DNA of 64,000 nt, taken from NCBI RefSeq assembly GCF_000427885.1, contig NZ_ATYW01000003.1, positions 368,159 to 432,158 of the forward strand, given 5' to 3'. This DNA comes from Glycomyces tenuis DSM 44171 (GTDB lineage: Bacteria; Actinomycetota; Actinomycetes; Mycobacteriales; Micromonosporaceae). How positions within the stretch are numbered: the stretch's first letter is position 1; each line of letters starts with the position of its first letter. The position numbers and the translations under genes were made by a program. This document shows, piece after piece, positions 46,185 to 54,794 of the stretch. The notes under the pieces are model-generated. The model was not told where the DNA came from, searched no databases, and saw only the letters and a list, made by a program, of their open reading frames with translations.

Positions 46185-47285
46185 ATGAGCAACACCCCGC
46201 AGCCGCCGGCCGACGGCTGGCAGCCGCCGCAGTCTCCGCAAGAGCCCCCGGTGTACCGGCCCAATGAGCAGCCTCCCACCGAGGAGCCTCCGCCGTGGTC
46301 TCCGGAGAGCCAGCGCGTGTCTCCGCCGAACCAGCAGGTCCCCGTCGAGGACGTCGACGGCACGGTGAAGTACGCCAGCGGACCGGGCAGCCAACCCCAG
46401 GCGCCGTTCGGGCCGCCTCCGGGCGTGCCGGTGTCCCCTTTCGACGCCCCGCCGATGCAGCAGCCGGCCCCTCCCCCCGGCATGCCGCCGGTCTCGGGGA
46501 TGCCGGTCTCCGGCATGCCCCCCGTCTCCGGGATGCCGGCCTCGGGGGTGCCGGTCTCGCCCGGGCAAGGCCAGTTCGGCCCGCAGGGCGGACAGCTGGT
46601 CCCCGTCTCCGGAGCGGCCGGGCAGCAGCCGTGGGGCGGCGCCCAGCCGGGCCAGATCCAGCGCAAGAAGAAGAAGGGCGGCAGCAAAGGGCCGCTGTGG
46701 GTCCTGCTCGCGGGCGTCGTCGTGATCGCCGCCGCGCTCGGCGTCGGCGGGTTCATCCTGTTCAACCCCACCGACGACGGAGGCTCCGACGACGAGCCGT
46801 CCGCCACCATCGAGAGCAACGAGGCCGAGCCCGAGGCCCCCGAAGCGACCCTGGTCGTCAATGAGGCCTCCGGCCTGACCTTCGTCGCGAACGCGGCGTG
46901 GTCAGAGTCCGCCGGGGCCCCCGAAGGGACGTTCACCGACGTCACCGGCGTCGCCACGGAGGACGGCTCGTCCCTCGCGTTCGTCGGCGTGATCGACCCG
47001 GCCGCGCTCGGCGTCGCCGAGGACGCCTCGGTCGCCGACGCGGCGACCGCCTTCGACAACCTGATCGTCCAGCATCTCGGCGGCGAGATCTCCGGCGACG
47101 TCACCGCCAACGACTACCGCATAGACGCACGGCCCGCGGCCTTCCACACCTTCACCGTCGGCGAGACCACGGTGCTGGCGGCCATCATCCAGACCGACGT
47201 GGGCTACGTCGGCTTCGCGGGCATCGCGACCGCCGACCAGGTCGAGGCCGTCACGGCGATGCGATCCAGCCTCAGCTTCAACTAG
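46185..47285 (+). CDS. Pro-rich single-pass membrane protein with extracytoplasmic domain
   Basis: A 366-residue protein. Residues 1-150 are cytoplasmic and Pro/Gln/Met-rich, with repeats MPPVSGMPVSGMPPVSGMPASG. A basic stop (RKKKKGGSKG) precedes the membrane helix (about 173-193, PLWVLLAGVVVIAAALGVGGFIL). After an acidic linker comes a ~120-residue alpha/beta domain (VVNEASGLTFVANAAW...AMRSSLSFN) resembling LpqN/APA-like or photosystem-P-like extracytoplasmic folds, which I cannot name firmly. Its general plan (Pro/Met-rich, helix, acidic linker) is like that of the first protein in the window. Confidence 0.75.
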   Translation: MSNTPQPPADGWQPPQSPQEPPVYRPNEQPPTEEPPPWSPESQRVSPPNQQVPVEDVDGTVKYASGPGSQPQAPFGPPPGVPVSPFDAPPMQQPAPPPGMPPVSGMPVSGMPPVSGMPASGVPVSPGQGQFGPQGGQLVPVSGAAGQQPWGGAQPGQIQRKKKKGGSKGPLWVLLAGVVVIAAALGVGGFILFNPTDDGGSDDEPSATIESNEAEPEAPEATLVVNEASGLTFVANAAWSESAGAPEGTFTDVTGVATEDGSSLAFVGVIDPAALGVAEDASVADAATAFDNLIVQHLGGEISGDVTANDYRIDARPAAFHTFTVGETTVLAAIIQTDVGYVGFAGIATADQVEAVTAMRSSLSFN

Positions 47286-47334
47286 CCGGAGCGATGTCCC
47301 GATCGGAGCGGTACCGAAGCGGTCGCCGAACGCG

Positions 47335-47340
47335 TATCCT
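47335..47340 (+). promoter_or_regulatory. Candidate -10 for a leaderless DAK2 gene transcript
   Basis: TATCCT ends 8 nt before the GTG at 47349, consistent with transcription starting at or next to the start codon. Confidence 0.35.
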
Positions 47341-47348
47341 GGTGGGCC

Positions 47349-48932
47349 GTGAAGGCAGACATCCCTGACCACGGCCCCCAGGGCCTCGACGCGGGCGCCA
47401 TGCGAGCGTGGGCCGCCCGCGGCATCGACACGTTGACGCGCCATCGGCGCGGCGTCGACGAGCTCAACGTGTTCCCCGTCGCCGACTCCGACACGGCGAC
47501 CAACATGGTCGCCACGCTCCAGGCCGCCTTCCAGGGCGCGACGCCGGACCTGCCGCTGCCCGCGCTGCTCGACGAGGCCGCCGGCCGCGCGCTCCTGTCG
47601 GCCCGCGGGAACTCCGGGGTGATCCTCGCGCAGATGCTCCGCGGCCTGGCCGACGCCTGGACGGCCGACGGCGTCGACGCCAAGGGATTCGCCGCCGGGC
47701 TGCGCTCGGCCACCGACGCGGCCACCGCCGCCGTCGCGGTGCCCACCGCGGGCACCATCCTCACCGTCGCCGAGGCCGCCTCCTCGGCCGCCGCGAAAGC
47801 CGCGCCGTTCGGCCTGGTCTCGGCCGCCCGCGCCGCCGCCGAGGCCGCCGCCGAAGCGGTCGCCGCCACGCCGACGCAGCTGCCCGCGCTGGCCCGCGCG
47901 GGCGTGGTCGACGCGGGCGGCCTCGGCCTGGCGCTGCTGCTGGAGGCGCTCGTCGAGACGCTCACCGGCACCGCCTCGACAGGCGCGCTCGACCTGCTCG
48001 AAAGCCACCGCACCAGGCCCGCCGGGCCCGTCGAGGAGGTCCCGCGCGAGACCGGTTCGGAGGCCTACGACTACGAAGTGCAGTACCTGCTCGAGTCCTC
48101 GGCCGACGCCGCCGCCGACCTGCGGCGGCGCCTGACCGGGCTCGGCGACTCGGTCGTCATCATCGGCTCGCGCGCCGCCCGATCGGCCACCACGTTCAAC
48201 GTCCACGTCCACGTCAACGACATCGGCGCGGCCATCGAGGCCGGCATCGAGCGCGGCCGGGTCCACCGGATCTCGGTGACCCGCTTCGACGACGCCTACT
48301 CGCGCCACCCCACCGGGGATCTGGACCGGGCCGTCGTCGCCGTCACCGCCCGGCCGCAGCTGCGCGGCCTGCTCGAGACCGAGGGCTGCCGCGTGGCCGC
48401 CACGGGCGGCGTCGACGACGTGCTGACGGCCATCCGCTCCGGCGGCGGACCGGACGCCGTCGTGCTGGTCGACGACCCGGCCGCGATCGACGCGGTCCGC
48501 GAGGCCTCGCGCGCCGCTCGCGGCGACGGCTACCGGGTCGCGGTCATCCCCACCGGATCGATCATGCAGAGCCTGGCCGCGTTCGCCGTGCACGACGCGG
48601 AGCGGCCCTTCGACGACGACGTCATCGCCATGGCCGAGGCCGCCGCCGCCTGCCGCACCGGCGAGGTCCGCTACGAGGGCGGGACCGTCCTCGGGCTGGT
48701 CGACGGCGACGTCGTCCACACCGGAGCCGACCCGGCCGTCGCCGCCCTCGACCTGGTCGACCGGCTGTGCTCCGCCGGGGCCGAACTCATCACGCTCCTG
48801 GTCGGCGCCGAGTCGGATCCCGAAACTGTCACAGCCGTAGGCGATCATGTGGAAAAAGCGTGGCCGCTGGTGGAGATCCAGCAGCTGCCCGCCGGACAGG
48901 ACCGGCCGCTCATGCTCATCGGAGCCGAGTGA
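47349..48932 (+). CDS. DAK2/DegV-like domain protein (FakA-type)
   Basis: A 527-residue protein. The N-terminal ~200 residues are a DhaL/DAK2 nucleotide-binding domain: ELNVFPVADSDTATNMVATLQAAF (usual NVFPVPDGDTGTNM, so the metal-binding Asp positions are kept), ARGNSGVILAQMLRGLADAW, AGVVDAGGLGLALLLEAL. The rest is the FakA middle and C-terminal part (EAYDYEVQYLLES, LGDSVVIIGSRAARSATTFNVHVHVNDIGAAIEAGI). In firmicutes FakA phosphorylates fatty acids bound to FakB. Its place just before recG is conserved in many bacteria. GTG start. Confidence 0.9.
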   Translation: MKADIPDHGPQGLDAGAMRAWAARGIDTLTRHRRGVDELNVFPVADSDTATNMVATLQAAFQGATPDLPLPALLDEAAGRALLSARGNSGVILAQMLRGLADAWTADGVDAKGFAAGLRSATDAATAAVAVPTAGTILTVAEAASSAAAKAAPFGLVSAARAAAEAAAEAVAATPTQLPALARAGVVDAGGLGLALLLEALVETLTGTASTGALDLLESHRTRPAGPVEEVPRETGSEAYDYEVQYLLESSADAAADLRRRLTGLGDSVVIIGSRAARSATTFNVHVHVNDIGAAIEAGIERGRVHRISVTRFDDAYSRHPTGDLDRAVVAVTARPQLRGLLETEGCRVAATGGVDDVLTAIRSGGGPDAVVLVDDPAAIDAVREASRAARGDGYRVAVIPTGSIMQSLAAFAVHDAERPFDDDVIAMAEAAAACRTGEVRYEGGTVLGLVDGDVVHTGADPAVAALDLVDRLCSAGAELITLLVGAESDPETVTAVGDHVEKAWPLVEIQQLPAGQDRPLMLIGAE

Positions 48933-49003
48933 CGGCTCCGGGTACGAGCCGCCGGCGGTCGAATCGGCAGTGAGACCGAGTGAGAACAGTGGAGAGGTGA
49001 CCG

Positions 49004-51217
49004 TTGACTGTAGGCCTGGACGCCCGCCTGCGAGACGTCGTCGGCGCGAAGACCGCAGCCGCACTCGACAAGGGACTGGGGCTCGAGACCGTCGGAGACC
49101 TGCTGTCCCACTACCCGTTCCGCTACGCCCAGCGCGGCGAGCAGACCGACCTCGGCTCCCTGCAGCTCGGCGAGGAGGTCACGATCTTCGCCCAGGTCCG
49201 GGCCGCCGTGCAGAAGTCCATGCGCCCCAGGCCCGGCAAACGCAGCGGCAGTTACCTCGAAGTCGTCGTCGCCGACGAGGCCGGCCGCACGCTCACCCTC
49301 ACCTACTTCAACCAGCCGTGGCGGGTGAAGGAACTCGTCCCCGGCCGCTGGGGCCTGTTCGCCGGGAAGGTCGCCCAGTTCCGCGGCCGCCTCCAGCTGA
49401 ACTCGCCGCAGTCGCGGATGCTCTCGGACGGCGCCGCCGATTCGGCCGAGGCCGTCGAGGAGTTCGCCGGCGCGCTCATCCCCGTCTACCCGGCCACGGC
49501 CGACCTGCCGACCTGGAACATCGGCAAGTGCGTCCAGACCGCCCTGGACCGGCTCGAGACCCCGGCCGACCCGCTCCCGGCCGCGATCCGCTCCCGCCAG
49601 CGCCTGATGGACTACGCCACCGCGCTCCACCAGATCCACCGCCCCGAGTCCTTCGAGTCCCTCGGCGCGGCCAAGAAGCGCCTGAAATGGCAGGAGGCCC
49701 TGGTCATGCAGGCCGCGCTGGTGCGCCGCAAGGCCGAGGCCGCCGTCGAGCCCGCCACGCCCCGCCCCACAGGCGGAGCGATCCTGGAGGCCTTCGACGC
49801 CGCACTGCCGTTCGAGCTCACCGCCGGGCAGCGCCGCGTCGGCGAGGAGATCGCCGCCGAACTCGCCGGAACGCGCCCTCCCGTCTCCCACCACCACCCG
49901 AACCAGAGTGAACTCTGCCCTCCTATGCACCGGCTCCTCCAAGGCGACGTCGGCTCCGGCAAGACGCTCGTGGCGCTGCGCGCCATGCTCCAGGTCGTCG
50001 CCCACGGCGGCCAGGCCGCGATCCTCGCGCCCACCGAGGTCCTCGCCGGACAGCACCACCGCTCGATCGTCGAGATGCTCGGCGAGCTCGCGCACGGCGG
50101 CGAACTGGGCGCCCCGTTGGAGGCCACCCGAGTCGAGCTGCTCACCGGCTCGGCCACCGCCGCGCAGCGCCGCTCCACCCTGGAGGCCGTCAAATCCGGG
50201 GAGGCCGGGATCGTCGTCGGCACCCACGCCCTGCTCTACGACGGCGTCGACTTCGCCGACCTCGGCCTCGTCGTCGTCGACGAGCAGCACCGCTTCGGCG
50301 TCGAGCAGCGGGACGCGCTGCGCTCCAAGGCCGAACGCCCGCCGCACACGCTCGTCATGACCGCCACGCCGATCCCCAGGACCGTCGCCATGACCGTCTA
50401 CGGTGACCTGGAGACCAGCCGCCTCACCGAACTCCCCGCCGGGCGCAGCCCGATCGACACGCACGTCGTGCCCTACACCGACCAGCGCTGGATGAACCGC
50501 ACCTGGACGCGCGTCCGCGAAGAGGTCGCCGCCGGACGCCAGGCCTACGTCGTCTGCCCTCGCGTCGGCGGTGACGACAACGAGGACACCGGCGCGGACG
50601 ACCGCCGCCCGCCGCTGGCCGTGACCGACACGATCGAGCAGCTCCGCACCGGCCCCCTCCACGGCCTGCGCCTCGGCCTCCTCCACGGCCGCCTCGACGC
50701 CGACGAGAAGGACCGCGTCATGCGCGCCTACGCCGCCGGCGACATCGACGTCCTGGTCGCCACCACCGTCATCGAGGTCGGCGTCAACGTCCCCAACGCC
50801 ACCGCCATGGTCATCCTCGACGCCGAGCGCTTCGGCATCTCCCAGCTCCACCAGCTGCGCGGTCGCGTCGGGCGCGGCAGCCACCCCGGCCTGTGCCTGC
50901 TGGTCAGCGAGGCCGCCGAAGGCACCGCCTCCCGCGAGCGCCTCGACGCGGTCGCCTCCACCACCGACGGCTTCGCCCTCGCCGAGCTCGACCTGGAGCA
51001 GCGCCGTGAGGGCGACGTCCTCGGTGCCGCCCAGTCCGGCACGAAGTCGCACGTCAAACTCCTGTCGCTGCTGCGCGACGTCGACATCATCGAGGCGGCC
51101 AGAGCCGACGCCGTCGAGCTGATCACCGCCGACCCGCGGCTGCGCCAGGAGCCGGCGTTCGCGGCGCTGGTCGACGACCTGGCCGCCGACCGCGGTGAAT
51201 ATCTGGAGAAGGGCTGA
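49004..51217 (+). CDS. recG: ATP-dependent DNA helicase RecG with an internal insert
   Basis: A 737-residue helicase that remodels stalled forks and Holliday junctions. It has a wedge/OB domain (LSHYPFRYAQRGEQTDL, EEVTIFAQVR), FELTAGQRRVGEEIAAEL, Walker A LLQGDVGSGKTLVALRAML (about 314-321), DEQHRFG, VMTATPIPRTVAMTVYGDL and motif VI region QLRGRVGRGSHPGLCLL. Residues about 291-307 ([17 protein letters not shown]) are an insert between the Q motif and Walker A, encoded by the repeat shared with thrC. TTG start at 49004 after GGAGAGG. Confidence 0.95.
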   Translation: MTVGLDARLRDVVGAKTAAALDKGLGLETVGDLLSHYPFRYAQRGEQTDLGSLQLGEEVTIFAQVRAAVQKSMRPRPGKRSGSYLEVVVADEAGRTLTLTYFNQPWRVKELVPGRWGLFAGKVAQFRGRLQLNSPQSRMLSDGAADSAEAVEEFAGALIPVYPATADLPTWNIGKCVQTALDRLETPADPLPAAIRSRQRLMDYATALHQIHRPESFESLGAAKKRLKWQEALVMQAALVRRKAEAAVEPATPRPTGGAILEAFDAALPFELTAGQRRVGEEIAAELAGTRPPVSHHHPNQSELCPPMHRLLQGDVGSGKTLVALRAMLQVVAHGGQAAILAPTEVLAGQHHRSIVEMLGELAHGGELGAPLEATRVELLTGSATAAQRRSTLEAVKSGEAGIVVGTHALLYDGVDFADLGLVVVDEQHRFGVEQRDALRSKAERPPHTLVMTATPIPRTVAMTVYGDLETSRLTELPAGRSPIDTHVVPYTDQRWMNRTWTRVREEVAAGRQAYVVCPRVGGDDNEDTGADDRRPPLAVTDTIEQLRTGPLHGLRLGLLHGRLDADEKDRVMRAYAAGDIDVLVATTVIEVGVNVPNATAMVILDAERFGISQLHQLRGRVGRGSHPGLCLLVSEAAEGTASRERLDAVASTTDGFALAELDLEQRREGDVLGAAQSGTKSHVKLLSLLRDVDIIEAARADAVELITADPRLRQEPAFAALVDDLAADRGEYLEKG
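49873..49922 (+). repeat. In-frame coding repeat, copy 2 (in recG)
   Basis: Matches thrC 9236-9285 at about 45 of 50 positions, same strand and same codon phase. It encodes the [10 protein letters not shown]-x-SE-x-C segment immediately before helicase motif I. Confidence 0.75.
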
Positions 51218-51224
51218 GCGGAGT

Positions 51225-51230
51225 TACAGT
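51225..51230 (+). promoter_or_regulatory. Candidate -10 for rsmD
   Basis: TACAGT ends 9 nt before the rsmD ATG (51240); a transcript from here would be nearly leaderless. No Shine-Dalgarno precedes the ATG, which supports this reading. Confidence 0.35.
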
Positions 51231-51239
51231 GGTAATCCC

Positions 51240-51797
51240 ATGACCAGGATCATCGCGGGCGCCCTCAAGGGCCGCCGCCTCGCCACACCGCCGGGGGACC
51301 GCACCCGGCCCACCTCCGACCGGGTCCGCGAGGCGCTGTTCAACTCGCTCGCCCCCGGAGGCGACCTCGAAGGGCTCCGCTTCGCCGACCTGTACGCCGG
51401 TTCCGGCGCGGTCGGCATCGAGGCGGTCTCGCGGGGCGCCGAGCACGCCCTGTTCGTCGAGTCCCATCCGCTCACCGCGAAGCTGCTGCGCCGCAACATA
51501 ACCGAGCTCGCCGTCGAGGACTGCCTGGTGGTCTCCGCCCCGGTCGAGAAGGCGCTCGCCTCGGCGCCGCAGGAGCCCTACGACATCGTCTTCGCCGATC
51601 CGCCGTACGCCGTGACCGACCAGGCGATCGCCGCGATGCTCGAGGCGCTGGTCGAACACGACTGGCTCGCCCCCGACGCCGACGTCGTCGTCGAGCGCGC
51701 CGGTCGCGACGCGAGCGTGCCGTGGCCCGCGAAGATCGCAGAAGACCGCGTCCGCCGCTACGGGACCACCGCTCTTTGCTACGGTCACCGGCTGTGA
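51240..51797 (+). CDS. rsmD: 16S rRNA (guanine966-N2)-methyltransferase
   Basis: A 185-residue enzyme: MTRIIAGALKGRRLATPPGDRTRPTSDRVREALFNSL (family N-terminus), SAM motif I FADLYAGSGAVGIEAVSRG, and the catalytic DPPY in YDIVFADPPYAV. It methylates N2 of G966 in 16S rRNA. ATG at 51240 is chosen on the conserved MTRIIAG start; the frame is open 45 nt further upstream. coaD starts inside its stop (GTGA). Confidence 0.94.
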   Translation: MTRIIAGALKGRRLATPPGDRTRPTSDRVREALFNSLAPGGDLEGLRFADLYAGSGAVGIEAVSRGAEHALFVESHPLTAKLLRRNITELAVEDCLVVSAPVEKALASAPQEPYDIVFADPPYAVTDQAIAAMLEALVEHDWLAPDADVVVERAGRDASVPWPAKIAEDRVRRYGTTALCYGHRL

Positions 51798-52285
51798 AAC
51801 CTGAATCTCGGCACGCCGTCTGTCCCGGATCATTCGATCCGGTGACGTACGGTCATCTCGACATCATCCGCCGCACCTCACAGCTGTACGATGAGGTGTG
51901 GGTCGCGGTCTTCCACAACGCCTCGAAGAACGCGGTGTTCACCGTCGAGGAGCGGCTGGAGCTCCTTCGTGAGACCACGGCCGACATCCCGAACGTCCGA
52001 GTGGCGTCGTTCCGAGGGCTGGTCGTCGACTTCTGCGCGGAACACAGAGTCGGCGTCATCGTCAAAGGAGTTCGCGCCGTGTCAGACTTCGACTACGAAC
52101 TGCAAATGGCCCAGATGAACTACGGTCTGAGGGGCATTGAGACGGTGATGATGCCCACCAATCCGCTGTACTCTTTCCTTTCGTCCTCGATGGTCAAAGA
52201 CGCGGCAAAGTGGGGCGGCGACATCTCCCCCCATGTGCCGGAAATCGTCCAAAGGCGACTGGTGGAACGCATGAGTCAGGATTGA
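51794..52285 (+). CDS. coaD: Phosphopantetheine adenylyltransferase
   Basis: A 163-residue enzyme of coenzyme A synthesis, moving AMP from ATP to 4'-phosphopantetheine. HxGH motif in CPGSFDPVTYGHLDIIRR (residues 9-26), RGVRAVSDFDYELQMAQMN-like VKGVRAVSDFDYELQMAQMN, and FLSSSMVKDAAKWGGDIS at the C-terminus. The GTG start overlaps the rsmD stop. rsmD-coaD pairing is widespread. Confidence 0.96.
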   Translation: MKPESRHAVCPGSFDPVTYGHLDIIRRTSQLYDEVWVAVFHNASKNAVFTVEERLELLRETTADIPNVRVASFRGLVVDFCAEHRVGVIVKGVRAVSDFDYELQMAQMNYGLRGIETVMMPTNPLYSFLSSSMVKDAAKWGGDISPHVPEIVQRRLVERMSQD

Positions 52286-52321
52286 GCAGTAATTCCTGGC
52301 CCGATACGGGACAATAACCCC

Positions 52322-52861
52322 ATGACAGATATCGACGGGAGCAAATCGGTGGGTTCGCTCGACAGGATCGAAGAGATCATCGCCTATGTGGAGGCGGCCA
52401 AGGCCGTCCCGATGTCCCGCGCCTGCAAGGTCGATCGGGCCGAGCTCATCGCGATGCTGGAGGAGCTCCAGAACGAGCTCCCGGGCGACATCCGCCGCGC
52501 CGAGGCCATGCTCCAGGAACGCGACAAGATCATCGAGGCCGGAGAGCGCGAGGCCGAGCGGATCATCTCCGAAGGCGAGGCCGAGCACGCCAGGCTCGTC
52601 TCGCGCCACGAGGTGACGGTCTCGGCCGAGCACGAAGGCAACCGCATCATCTCCGAGGCCCGCGGCGAGGCGCAGCGGCTGCGCGACGAGGTCGACGAGT
52701 ACGTCGACACGACGCTCGCGAACTTCGAGCAGTTCCTGCACCGGGCCCTCTCGGGCGTCGAGCGGGGCCGCGACAAGATGCACACGCTCCGCGAGATCGG
52801 CTCCTTCGCCCCCCACCAGGCCGAAGAGGCCGAGGACGAGCGCCCGCTCCCGCAGATCTGA
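52322..52861 (+). CDS. DivIVA-like coiled-coil protein (SepIVA-like)
   Basis: A 179-residue cytoplasmic protein. The N-terminus (SLDRIEEIIAYVEAAKAVPMSRACKVDRAELIAMLEELQNELPGDI) is conserved in actinobacteria, followed by a long heptad-rich helix (AMLQERDKIIEAGEREAERIISEGEAEHARLVSRHEVTVSAEHEGNRII). Position before DUF177-rpmF-rnc-mutM matches mycobacterial SepIVA, a septum-associated regulator of cell-envelope growth. It resembles subunit b of ATP synthase in composition only and has no membrane helix. Confidence 0.82.
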   Translation: MTDIDGSKSVGSLDRIEEIIAYVEAAKAVPMSRACKVDRAELIAMLEELQNELPGDIRRAEAMLQERDKIIEAGEREAERIISEGEAEHARLVSRHEVTVSAEHEGNRIISEARGEAQRLRDEVDEYVDTTLANFEQFLHRALSGVERGRDKMHTLREIGSFAPHQAEEAEDERPLPQI

Positions 52862-52906
52862 CGGCCCGCCCGCGGCCCGCGTGGGAGCCCGGCTCGACGT
52901 CGCACT

Positions 52907-52939
52907 GCCGACGGCTCCGCGTCCCATCGCGCCGTCGGC
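52907..52939 (+). terminator. Hairpin after the SepIVA-like gene
   Basis: Perfect 9-bp arms (52907-52915 with 52931-52939) with a 15-nt loop. No T tract. Confidence 0.4.
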
Positions 52940-52994
52940 CCGCGGCCGCCCCGTCGCCGTCTGATCGAGCGTTTCGCCGCCGCCGCCCACCTGC

Positions 52995-53024
52995 TTGGGC
53001 ATGCCCGCGACGCTGAGGTAACAT
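52995..53024 (+). promoter_or_regulatory. Promoter of DUF177-rpmF-rnc
   Basis: TTGGGC (52995-53000), an 18-bp spacer and TAACAT (53019-53024), 55 nt before the DUF177 start. Confidence 0.45.
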
Positions 53025-53079
53025 TGTCGGTCGGCCTCGATCGAGGCACATCTCCCTGACGAAGGACTGCCGTTCACCG

Positions 53080-53655
53080 ATGACTGACACTGCCCTGGAT
53101 CCCGCCGCTCCGCTGGTGGTCGACACCGCGGAACTCGGGCGTAGCGCAGGCGCGACCATGAGGGTCGAGCGCGAGGTCGCCGCACCCGAGGCGTTCGGTC
53201 CTGACGTGTTCCGGGTCCCCGAGTCGTCGCCGCTGTCCGTCGACGTCACCCTCACCTCGGTGAGCGAAGGCGTCCTCGCCGACGGCGACGTCGAGGCCAC
53301 CGCCGAGGGGGAGTGTGCGAGGTGCCTCGCACCCGTCGAGGACACTCTCAGGGTCCGCGTACAGGAGCTGTACGCTTATGAAGGCTCCGTCACCGAAGAG
53401 ACCACTGACGCCGACGAGATTCTGCGGCTCCAGGGGGATCTGCTCGATCTGGAGCCCGCGGTTCGGGACGCGCTGGTGCTGGCGATGCCGGTCACCCCGC
53501 TGTGCCGACCTGACTGCCCGGGGCTGTGCGCCGAATGCGGCGTCCCCTGGGACGAACTGCCCGACGACCACCGTCACGAGACGGTGGACCCGCGTTGGGC
53601 GGCATTGGAGAAGTTGCGGTCAGTCGACGCCGAGAGCGACGACAGGCCCGAGTAG
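53080..53655 (+). CDS. DUF177 (YceD) family protein
   Basis: A 191-residue protein. ADGDVEATAEGECARCLAPVEDTLRVRVQELYAY and LDLEPAVRDALVLAMPVTPLCRPDCPGLCAECGVPWDEL are the YceD signature, with Cys pairs CxxC and C-x3-C-x2-C-x2-C likely to bind zinc. It sits directly before rpmF as in most bacteria; YceD has been linked to 23S rRNA processing. A promoter-like pair lies 55 nt upstream. Confidence 0.92.
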   Translation: MTDTALDPAAPLVVDTAELGRSAGATMRVEREVAAPEAFGPDVFRVPESSPLSVDVTLTSVSEGVLADGDVEATAEGECARCLAPVEDTLRVRVQELYAYEGSVTEETTDADEILRLQGDLLDLEPAVRDALVLAMPVTPLCRPDCPGLCAECGVPWDELPDDHRHETVDPRWAALEKLRSVDAESDDRPE

Positions 53656-53682
53656 CACAGCGTACAAGTATGGAGTTCTGAA

Positions 53683-53856
53683 GTGGCTGTTCCGAAGCGT
53701 CGTATGTCGCGTAGCAACACCCGGCACCGCCGTTCGCAGTGGAAGGCTGCGCCGGTGCGACTGGTCGAGTGCCCGCAGTGCCACGCCAAGAAGCGCGGCC
53801 ACCAGGTCTGCGAGGTCTGCGGCACGTACAAGGGCCGTCAGGTCCTCGAGGCTTAA
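53683..53856 (+). CDS. rpmF: 50S ribosomal protein L32 (zinc form)
   Basis: A 57-residue protein reading [20 protein letters not shown] from a GTG start, followed by two CxxC pairs ([18 protein letters not shown]) for zinc and the end KGRQVLEA. It lies 27 bp after DUF177, the standard order. A foldback element separates it from rnc. Confidence 0.97.
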   Translation: MAVPKRRMSRSNTRHRRSQWKAAPVRLVECPQCHAKKRGHQVCEVCGTYKGRQVLEA

Positions 53857-53883
53857 GCGGGGGCAAGGGTCCGCTCGGGCCCG

Positions 53884-54023
53884 GGCGGACCGCCTCAGAA
53901 CCGATCACCGATCCCATGCTCGGCTCGCCGAGCTCGACCGGCCCCGTCGCAAGCTCGCTTCGCGAGCTCCGCCGACGGGCCGGCTCCTCACCAGGACCGG
54001 TGACCCGTCCTGAGACGGCCTCC
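53884..54023. repeat. 140-bp nested foldback element between rpmF and rnc
   Basis: Outer imperfect arms of about 30 bp (53884-53914 with 53994-54023, roughly 80% paired). An inner stem CCGGCCCCGTCG/CGACGGGCCGG (53938-53949 with 53973-53983) follows, then a perfect AGCTCGC/GCGAGCT tip (53952-53958 with 53962-53968). All three are nearly concentric. No coding capacity is supported. Confidence 0.65.
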
Positions 54024-54074
54024 ACGGCCCGGCCCGGCTGACGTCTCCATATGTCCATCCTGGGTGGGAGGCTC

Positions 54075-54791
54075 ATGGGCGACAAGGCAGTTCAGCATTT
54101 CGAAGCAGTGTTCGGGGTCCGCGACATCGACCCCGAACTGCTGCGTCTCGCCCTGACCCACCGGTCCTACGCCTACGAGCACGGCGGCATCCCCACGAAC
54201 GAGCGCCTCGAGTTCCTCGGCGACTCGGTGCTGAGCCTGGTCATCACCACCGCGCTGTACGGCAACCACCCCGAACTGCCCGAAGGGCAGCTCGCCCGGC
54301 TGCGGGCCTCGGTGGTGAACATGAAGGCCCTGGCCGCCGTCGCGCGGCGCATGGGGGCGGGCGGCATCGGCCCGCACCTCTACCTCGGCAAAGGCGAGGA
54401 GTCCTCCGGCGGGCGGAACAAGAACTCGATCCTGGCCGACGCCGTGGAGGCGCTGCTCGGCGCGGTGTACCTCCAGTACGGCGTCGAGACCGCCAAGCGG
54501 GTGGTCCACCACTTCTTCGACCCGCTCATGGAACGCGCCGCCGGGCAGGGCGCCGCCCTGGACTGGAAGACCAGCCTCCAGGAGCTCACCGCCGACTCCG
54601 GCCTCGGCGTCCCCGAGTACCGGATCAGCGAGTCCGGGCCCGACCACGCCAAGGAGTTCACCGCCTGGGCCGTCGTGGCCGGCGAGGAGTTCGGCGAGGG
54701 CACCGGCGGCTCGAAGAAGGACGCCGAGCAGATCGCGGCCGAGCTGGCCTGGCGGGTGCTCTCGGAGCGCCTCGGCGTCAAGCAGCGCTGA
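54075..54791 (+). CDS. rnc: Ribonuclease III
   Basis: A 238-residue double-strand RNA endonuclease. It has the catalytic signature [16 protein letters not shown] (Glu/Asp metal ligands), then [14 protein letters not shown], and the C-terminal dsRNA-binding domain ([38 protein letters not shown]...[19 protein letters not shown]). The ATG at 54075 follows GGGAGG; an in-frame ATG at 54051 would add eight residues but has no ribosome site. Next to mutM and smc, as in other actinobacteria. Confidence 0.95.
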   Translation: MGDKAVQHFEAVFGVRDIDPELLRLALTHRSYAYEHGGIPTNERLEFLGDSVLSLVITTALYGNHPELPEGQLARLRASVVNMKALAAVARRMGAGGIGPHLYLGKGEESSGGRNKNSILADAVEALLGAVYLQYGVETAKRVVHHFFDPLMERAAGQGAALDWKTSLQELTADSGLGVPEYRISESGPDHAKEFTAWAVVAGEEFGEGTGGSKKDAEQIAAELAWRVLSERLGVKQR

Positions 54792-54794
54792 GCC

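Noticed and set aside
52322-52861. Annotation as a second ATP synthase subunit b
   Set aside because: It shares Ala/Glu coiled-coil composition but has no membrane helix. Its N-terminus and position match the SepIVA/DivIVA-like family.
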